Source: Apostichopus parvimensis
Lineage: Eukaryota > Echinodermata > Holothuroidea > Aspidochirotida > Stichopodidae
Length of the DNA: 23,244 nucleotides
Assembly (NCBI GenBank): GCA_000934455.1
Contig: KN883003.1
Coordinates: forward strand, 38,661-61,904
Reading direction: 5' to 3'
Position numbers and translations under genes: made by a program. How positions within the stretch are numbered: position 1 is the first letter of the stretch; every line of letters begins with the position of its first letter. This document shows positions 16,999-23,244 of the stretch, piece by piece. The notes under the pieces were generated by a model. The model saw nothing but the letters and a program-made list of their open reading frames with translations. It made no database searches and had not been told where the DNA came from.

Positions 16999-18938
16999 CT
17001 GTAACAAAAGGAACAAAATTAACTACTGTAAGTTACTGCACCTTAATAAGCTACACTATTACATAATAAACTTTAACAGCATGTAGACCCACTGATACGT
17101 ATTTAAACAAGACCCTACTTCCAAAAATATTTTTAAGATATTATTCTATAAACATGTAGTTTACACTCTGCTCAAATTAAACCAGCAGCAAATGACAGTA
17201 AGAAAAGTTGTCTTAGATGTAATGAACAAATGAGATTAGCAACTACTGTAGGATGCTAAAACTGGTTACAGCATGGTTTCCCTCTTGATTTAACCGTAAA
17301 ATACAAGTAGCCTATGAATTTTCACACGGTTTGGGGCTTGCAATGAGTGTGAAGAGACCAGGCATGAAGTCTTATAATCCATTTGTGCTCTTGGTACCAC
17401 TGCTTTACCTTGCCTTTCAGACAGACAACCTTGAGTGTTTTCCATCTGCTTAACAATTTCTCAAGTACTGAAGGCGATATATCTTTAAAACATGCATCAT
17501 TGAGCAAAGTTGTTTTGGGACCAGTGACAGAACAACCAACCACATATTTCCCAATTTAATTCAGTTGGCACTACACATTAACAAAGGGATAGCCTAGCTT
17601 CGGCTATAATCCGGTATATATTGGTCTGCATACTCTGCAGTCTGCACCAGGTATAGGCCTATCATTTCAGAACCAACTTGTGTAAGGTCTAGGCCTACAT
17701 ACGTCTATTCACATAATACTAGGGCCTACTAGCCCAAATTACGTCCATTTGACTTACTAATCATCAGTTCGAGGTGCAGCCTATAGGTTATCATGATGCT
17801 GGACTATTTACCTATAACAACATGGATCGGAGAACTATCAGTTGTATTGGATCGGCTCGGACGAATTTTCCATAGTAGCGTTTTTTCACGCCATATATTA
17901 GCGGTGGAACCGTGAAAGTTACACAAGTAAACAAAAGTTATGCAATGCTACAATCGGGGGCACACACCTATAAAAACACCCGTGTGCGGATTCTGTTTTT
18001 GAAGTCGTACTCGTCGTAATTATGTAATTATTGTAATCTCAGGAACAATATGGAACATTTTTATGTCCAGACGAAAACATATTTAGTTACACTAGATGGA
18101 GGACTGGACTGATAATAAATGCTGATCAAATACATTTTAAGCAGCTCATTGGTGTATTCATGTCGAAGTACTGGAAGCAGACAGTTTGTTCCCTATGTTC
18201 GAGACTGGGACCCCACGAATAGTTGATTATATATCTCCGAAATACGAGCGACGTACATTACATACAGACTCAAACCGTTTTAAGTTTATTTTATGCAGTG
18301 TGCTTATTTATTAGACTTTTCTTAAAATTACGTGTGAATTATTGTCAATGTTTTGACGGACTGATACATTTTTTATTTATATAAAGTTGAGTTGAAGTAC
18401 TTAAGCTTGTTGCTGTATTTCGTCAAAAACCCCAGGGAACTCCTGATCGGTCTGTTCAAAATGTTAACATTCTTCGTCACCTTTCTTTCTTTTTTGATAG
18501 CCCTCACATTTGTCCAAAGGTTGCATCTTTGGACTTATTTCATTTGCTTTTTTTTTTTATTTTCCTATAACATACCATTCCCTTGGAGGAAGAAAATTCA
18601 TGATAGGAAGAAAATAAAGGGAAATTAAAAGTTCACTTACCAGAATTTTTCTTTGCAAAAGGATATAATGAATATCAATTTCTTTCCGTTGCAAAAAGGA
18701 GATCATCCCGATGTACTGTAACTGTAGACTCAATATCTGTTCTTGCACAACCCATCCTCCAATGACTCATAAATTTATTTTGCTAAGTTGTAGACCATGC
18801 AGCTGTAAGAAAACCACTGCTGTCCGTCCACATTGTATCTCAATAAATATCATAAACTTTTAAGAACTGACTCGTTAAATGTCTGCTGTATAGACCCAAC
18901 TATACAGCACGCTATCCGTCATGGAAACGTTTCTTGAG
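16999..18938 (-). promoter_or_regulatory. DNAJC28 5' intron and promoter region, then plain intergenic DNA
   Basis: From 16999 to about 17750 lies a probable 5' UTR intron; a GTAAGT on the minus strand (complement of 17752-17757) is a candidate donor. From about 17760 to 18260 CpG dinucleotides are more frequent than in the surrounding DNA, consistent with a promoter. TAGGCCTA-like words cluster at 17590-17780. Beyond 18300 only AT-rich DNA is seen. The 5' exon is inferred, not proven. Confidence 0.4.
18885..18908. repeat. Perfect 9-bp hairpin
   Basis: GCTGTATAG, six bases (ACCCAA), then CTATACAGC. The stem is perfect and stands just outside the larger foldback element. Confidence 0.8.
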
Positions 18939-19428
18939 ATTACGTAATCGACCTGCCTTGGTCGTAAAATGACCTCTTTTTACCAATTAGTCTGCAACGC
19001 CGGCCACATATTTTTTTCTTGTATGAGGGTCTTTGTGTGAACGCTGTATGATTAACTACACTGTAGACATGAACATATTTCCACAGTGTTTTCACAAAGA
19101 GCTTAATGGTGTGAAGAAGCTATGCAGGCTTACTGTAAAGCCTGAGGTCGAGTTACGACTGCAGGCGCGTAGCCAAGGGGGGGAGGGGGCAGACGCCCCC
19201 CCTTGAGCATTTTTTAATTTTTTTTTTAATGTTTTTATGATATCGCTAGTAATTTCAAAAGAGAAAATGCTAAGATGCAACTAACAAGGCCTGGGAAGTG
19301 CCATTTCCAGCGATCTGGGAGGCATTTTAAGCCAAAATTTTCTTGTATAGTTTGCCTCTATTTTCGCCCCTCCCTTGGCAAATTCCTGGTTACGCGCCTG
19401 TACGACTGTGGCAGGTCGATTACATAAC
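18939..19428. mobile_element. Foldback palindrome (possible MITE), interrupted by a hAT element
   Basis: The left arm 18939-18966 pairs with 19154-19161 joined to 19409-19428 (23 of 28 bases), that is, with the insert removed. Inward, GACCTC (18971-18976) pairs with GAGGTC (19144-19149), and TCTTTGTGTGAACGCTGT (19030-19047) pairs with 19083-19100 at 15 of 18 bases. The centre lies near 19065. Without the insert the palindrome is about 243 bp. It has no coding potential. Confidence 0.7.
19162..19400. mobile_element. hAT-like MITE, 239 bp, with a perfect 8-bp target duplication
   Basis: The ends are CAGGCGCGTA (19162-19171) and its complement TACGCGCCTG (19391-19400), extended inward by (G/A)CCA. 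The flanking direct repeat TACGACTG occurs at 19154-19161 and 19401-19408 without mismatch. An internal G-run/C-run hairpin lies at about 19177-19202. No transposase frame is present. Confidence 0.92.
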
Positions 19429-20927
19429 AGTTTAACAATCAAAACCATTACTAATTCCTCAGATGCGAGGCAAAACTCAATATAAGCAAACAGAGAACTT
19501 GTGTGGCTTCCAAATGGCATGTTTACAATGAAGTATAAATTCTTCAAGGACAAAATTAAGGTGTTGAATGTCATCCAAGCTCTGCTGTTAATATAAAGTT
19601 CAAAGAAAATGGTTTTGTTGAGTGCTCAGAATTTATAAAACAATTGATTAACACTATTAATCATACAGGAAAACAACACAGGTATTACTTTTGTTGATAT
19701 TTCTTTCATTTTATTTTTCTATTTTACAATGATAATTTTGATATATTTCTTATTTCAGGATTAGTAAACAATATTCCCTGAGAGGAAAATAAAAGGAAAA
19801 ATATAGACGGGTATGTAATTGCACTTTTAAAAAACAAAATTTAGTTATGTATTTCAGTTTTTGAAGATTAAAATGAGCTTCAATAGCAAAAGCAATTCAC
19901 AATTGTGTTAACTTATGACTCTGAGAAATATTCCAATGCATGTAATATTCATACAGCAAGCAGTGACAAAATGCCCCAAGACAATGTCATCACTAAACAT
20001 ATATGTACCAACTATGCAAAAAGGTGAGATTCAAATAAATTATATATTATCAAACCATGAATCTTTAATTTCCTTAAAGCACATTTCTGAGTTTGGGGAG
20101 CACGGATGTGTTAAAGATGAAGAAACAATCAAGTATTGAGCCTTTGAAGTTATGAGCATTGCCACCTTTAATCTTGCTAATATTTTGACAAATTGGTACA
20201 ATAGCAAAATACTTGGACAAGAGTGAATTATAGACTCTATCTGCCTACTGCTAAATGCTGTCAAGAGCACTGATACCTTTGTGTATTAAACTGGTATTGC
20301 CAGCTGTCATAACTTTTGGATAAAACTTGAAGATAGTGCCACATACAAGGTGCTGTGGTCAGTGATTTGCTGATCGCCGTAGATTTGAGATTAAGAGTGC
20401 CCTCTAAGTATCGCCTTGATTGACTCAGTTGCTGTCAGTTGATCTGCTTGAGTAATTTAAATTCTTCCAAGGTCACTAATGGAGAACTTGGCGAACAACA
20501 CAAACTGCTACTTATTGTACAATAATGTGGACAAATATTGTCACCAATCAAACCAAAAGTTTTGTGAGTTTGACTTTATTTGACCTACAGTTAATACAGC
20601 ACAAAATCGCACACTCAAATGAAAGTGTAAATATTGAGTTAAATTTGAGTTAATGTTTACTAACATTGCATTTCAGCAAACCAGATAATATGACATTTTT
20701 GTCCATACCAAGACAACATCAAGTCCTAAAGTGTCTTTAGATCGTCCAAGCAAGGCAAATTTGTTTACGGATTTTTTTTATGGCTGTCTTTCAGACAACC
20801 AGTTCTTACTGTACTTTTGGGTTGTCCGAACAGCAAATTTGGTAGTCCTAAAACTGCAGCAGAAACAACAAAGCATATCAAATATGTACACTGTAGGCGA
20901 GATGTGCAGGTGAAGAGACCACCAGCT
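19429..20927. other. Intergenic DNA
   Basis: AT-rich with no recognised gene. Near 20741 and 20819 two related words (TCGTCCAAGC..AAATTTG and TTGTCCGAACAGCAAATTTG) resemble the GTCGTCCAAACAGAAATTTAG segment at 7080 and suggest more repeat-derived sequence. Confidence 0.5.
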
Positions 20928-21148
20928 CTGGATTAGTAAAACTCCTCTTCGGATGGATAATAGGCTACCACAGTTTTTGTTTACCTCAGTATCTCCTAAG
21001 TGATGGAAGGTGATAAAAATTTATCATTTTATATGGTATTTAGTTACAATACAATCTGAATTTGATGTTCACAATTATTTGTCTCCCCGAATGACCTCCA
21101 AAGCTGATTTTGGTCATATGGATTGACTAAGCAACCATTTAAAATATG
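20928..21148 (+). repeat. Diverged interspersed repeat, copy B
   Basis: Homologous to 6905-7130 in order and spacing of GGATTAGTAAAACTC, GGATGGAT, ATCTCCTAAGTGATG, ACAATACAATCTGAATTTGA and GCAACCATTTAAAA, with an internal shortening near 21110-21130. It lies just past the stop of the second DNAJC28-family gene and may be in its 3' UTR. Confidence 0.75.
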
Positions 21149-21209
21149 CCCTACCAGGATTTACTGTGTATAGTTCTTTGTGAAAATGATGCCTCCACAG
21201 AGCGTAAAA

Positions 21210-22079
21210 TTAATCTGTTTGTCTTAGTATTCTGTTAAAGAACCTCTCAGTAATCTGACTCAGTGTAGACTGTTTGATGTTTTGATTTGTAATCTTTGGC
21301 TCTTCAATCCTTGTCGCATCCTCTGAAACCTTCATCCTTTTGGCATGCTCTTCGTAACGATCTAGCACTTTTTCAAGCTCTCGCTCTGGTCGCAGGAGAG
21401 CCTTCTGCAACCTCAAGGAAGGTACTGATAGATTAAAATTGACTATTATTTTATTGACACCTTTCACCTCATCTGAAAACTCTGAGACCAAACCAGCCAA
21501 TTTCTTTCGGTTAAAATCGTTGAGAGGTTCAGGACCTAACTTCAACCTCTCCCGAAAGAGCCTGGATTTACATTCGGCGAGATCGTCTTTGGCTTCTCGC
21601 TCCAGAGTTACAAACTCTGGAGCAGCTCCATTATTCATCAGGACCCGGTTAAGATTGTACTGGTGTATGTCTATATAAGGGGACACTGGTTTAGGTGGAA
21701 TGGGTTTACCCCTGCCAGGAAGATCTTCAAAATCACCATGTTCCATGGATTGGTGAATCATATCTTCCACTAATCGTTCTATTGTACCGGTCATTTGGCC
21801 TGTATCCCCAAACCTATTTCGCTTTAATAGAGACCCAGCCTTGCCATCTGCAGATTCATCGTCCTGGTGATCCGTCTCTGACATCTTCTCCACAGCTTTG
21901 TTAACTCGATGTAACCTGTAGCTGTCCTCAACTTTACTAGGAGGTCCAAATCCAAAACCGCCAAAGGTTCTGTGAAAGTTCCTTTGCAAATTACTGACAT
22001 CATGTAGGCACATCCATATTCCATACCCCAAACCACAGTTGGGTCTACCGTAGACTAGAAGACATTTGCATGACATCAT
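21210..22079 (-). CDS. DNAJC28-like: DNAJC28 paralogue lacking the J domain, 289 aa
   Basis: This single coding exon is clearly a sister of the 397-residue gene downstream. Residues 1-38 end in RNFHRT, matching RNFYRT of the sister, and the next residues are FGGFGFG (39-45), matching its GGFGFG at 143-148. About 104 residues, including the whole J domain, HPD and the acidic run, are absent. DUF1992 at about 98-165 (IERLVEDMI, GDFEDLPGRG, YNLNRVLMNNG) and the C-terminal part (ERLKLGPEPLNDFN, DEVKGVNK, LSQITERFFNRILRQ) are well conserved; a hand count gives about 40 of 65 identities in the DUF1992 core. The open frame can be read five codons further back from a GTG at 22094, but ATG 22079 (or the adjacent 22076) is the plausible start; an in-frame TAG lies upstream. 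The leader has four cysteines and one Asp and is a weaker mitochondrial signal. It cannot act as a J protein in the usual way. Its function is unknown. Confidence 0.9.
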   Translation of the reverse strand: MMSCKCLLVYGRPNCGLGYGIWMCLHDVSNLQRNFHRTFGGFGFGPPSKVEDSYRLHRVNKAVEKMSETDHQDDESADGKAGSLLKRNRFGDTGQMTGTIERLVEDMIHQSMEHGDFEDLPGRGKPIPPKPVSPYIDIHQYNLNRVLMNNGAAPEFVTLEREAKDDLAECKSRLFRERLKLGPEPLNDFNRKKLAGLVSEFSDEVKGVNKIIVNFNLSVPSLRLQKALLRPERELEKVLDRYEEHAKRMKVSEDATRIEEPKITNQNIKQSTLSQITERFFNRILRQTD

Positions 22080-22167
22080 TACCTCTATGAACACTAAATG
22101 GCTCTAAGGTTTTAGATCTTCTCATATGAACAGGATGATTTCAACCTTGGTCTTGAGCAATGAATTT
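22080..22167 (-). other. 5' UTR part of the J-less DNAJC28 exon
   Basis: A strong splice acceptor (pyrimidine tract, then ACACACAG; AG at 22169-22168) precedes 22167, implying a 5' UTR intron as in the sister gene. An upstream ATG at 22125 opens a 26-codon frame that overlaps the main start in another frame. Confidence 0.6.
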
Positions 22168-23244
22168 CTGTGTGTAAAAAAGAAACAGAGACAAAATAAA
22201 TCAAACTTCCATAAAGAAATGAAAATAAAGGCAAATATAAGACCTACATTGTACAGGAAATGCAAGATCAGAACGTTCTACATGAGCATTGTCAAAACAT
22301 CCTATTTATGATTTATAGTTGGATTAAAGAGTTGCTACAATATCTTAGGAGTTCATAGACAGCATTAGTCGCATTTGAAAATTATTAGGGCCGAAGAAAA
22401 TTTCCATATGGACCTCATGTATGTATGTACATACATACATACATACATACATGTTGTTTGGCATGTTCTCTGTCCAAGTTGGCCTACCAGTATAACCATG
22501 CAGTAGATTAGAAGGTCACTAAAGCCGGCCTCAAACTGCTGGGACTGAAGTCAACCCAACTCAGTCTGACCATCATGTCATACTTCTCAGTAGTAATAAA
22601 GACAGATGGTCTTTTACAACTGACCCTGTATGCTGAATGACTTGATGAGCCGAAACAAATAACAAGCAGTGCTTGATTAGGTCACAAGCAAAATTATGTC
22701 CTGGTGATTGGCAGTCTTTTAGTCAAGCACTATCATCCAAGTACTGAGTACTTTCGAGTACCTGAAGTCCCAGTTATTAAGTACAAGTGTCTGAGTACAG
22801 AATTTTAGATTCTGAGTCCTTTTTTACTATACTTATGATTTTATTAAATAAACAAGAACCTTAAATGCTTAAAATTGCTCCCTGAGGATCATGAAACAAT
22901 TTAAAGTGATGATGTTGCTCTGATTTTGGCATTGTTTGGCAAATTCAGAATGTCACAATATTATCAGAAAGCGTCTGATATTGGGATGAAATATTGAAAC
23001 TTAGCAAGCAACTTCCTGACATGTACGGTATATACACAGGAGCATTAGACTGATAGCAATGCTGCAATCATGCTACCAATTGTTCCATTATGTTAGCAAC
23101 TAACATCACTGATGCATATGTAGAGCCATGCCCTTTTGGCATAGCTGGCCTGCCTTAGAATTTGGACACCAGAACTGGTCAAACCCTTCCGTTCAGATTG
23201 GGAGACCCTTCAGGGCGTGGGGTAGCCTTGAAATCCATTGTTCT
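22168..23244 (-). other. Probable 5' intron or upstream DNA of the J-less gene
   Basis: No coding exon is recognised. It holds the ATGT/ACAT microsatellite, a cluster of AGTAC words (about 22739-22800), a 9-bp inverted repeat AGTGCTTGA / TCAAGCACT (22668-22676 and 22723-22731), and a possible RNA polymerase III-like box near the right edge. Confidence 0.5.
22416..22453. repeat. Self-complementary tetranucleotide microsatellite
   Basis: Two to three ATGT units turn at GTAC into several ACAT units, so the two halves can pair and form a hairpin. Confidence 0.9.

Noticed and set aside
18392-18628. 78-codon hydrophobic plus-strand frame, possible membrane protein
   Set aside because: The hydrophobicity comes from T-rich DNA (Phe/Leu codons); there is no splice structure or homology.
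19281-19574. 97-codon minus-strand frame
   Set aside because: It runs through the end of the hAT MITE and its target duplication and is not a gene.
22080-22094. Five extra codons at the start of the J-less DNAJC28 gene
   Set aside because: They start with GTG. The adjacent ATGs at 22079 and 22076 are the plausible starts and align with the sister protein.

Overview
This is animal nuclear DNA. Coding sequence is split by AT-rich introns with GT..AG borders, and the spacers hold microsatellites and small non-autonomous DNA transposons. The gene content (SCP2-type thiolase, mitochondrial ferredoxin FDX2, DNAJC28) is ordinary metazoan housekeeping. The many TAGGCCTA-like motifs, the AGGTCAAAGGTCA-bearing intronic repeats and the GGCGTAG-ended elements suggest a marine invertebrate deuterostome, perhaps an echinoderm. 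That placement is an inference from base patterns, not a proof.

Layout. (1) 288-3534, minus strand: the first four coding exons of an SCP2/SCPx-type thiolase, running off the left edge. (2) 3535-4084: a short spacer between two divergent start codons, probably a shared bidirectional promoter. (3) 4085-10726, plus strand: a complete six-exon gene for a 187-residue mitochondrial [2Fe-2S] ferredoxin of the FDX2 type; its introns carry several diverged repeats. (4) 10727-15674: 3' region and intergenic DNA with a 352-bp hAT-like MITE. (5) 15675-16868, minus strand: DNAJC28, 397 residues in one coding exon, with an intact J domain (HPD) and a DUF1992 domain. (6) 16999-21209: intergenic DNA with a promoter-like CpG-bearing stretch, a foldback palindrome and a second hAT-like MITE inserted in its right arm with a perfect 8-bp target duplication. 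(7) 21210-22079, minus strand: a second DNAJC28-family gene of 289 residues whose J domain is cleanly missing while the leader and the DUF1992/C-terminal part remain open and conserved. (8) 22168-23244: probable 5' intron or upstream DNA of that gene.

The most interesting object is the J-domain-less DNAJC28 paralogue beside its full-length sibling. It keeps every other part of the parent, has no stop or frameshift, and loses about 104 codons in frame between an RNF(Y/H)RT leader motif and the GGFGFG motif. FDX2 (Fe-S cluster and lipoate/heme A pathways), the thiolase and DNAJC28 act in mitochondria or peroxisomes. Apart from the probable shared SCP2/FDX2 promoter, nothing seen links them into one system.
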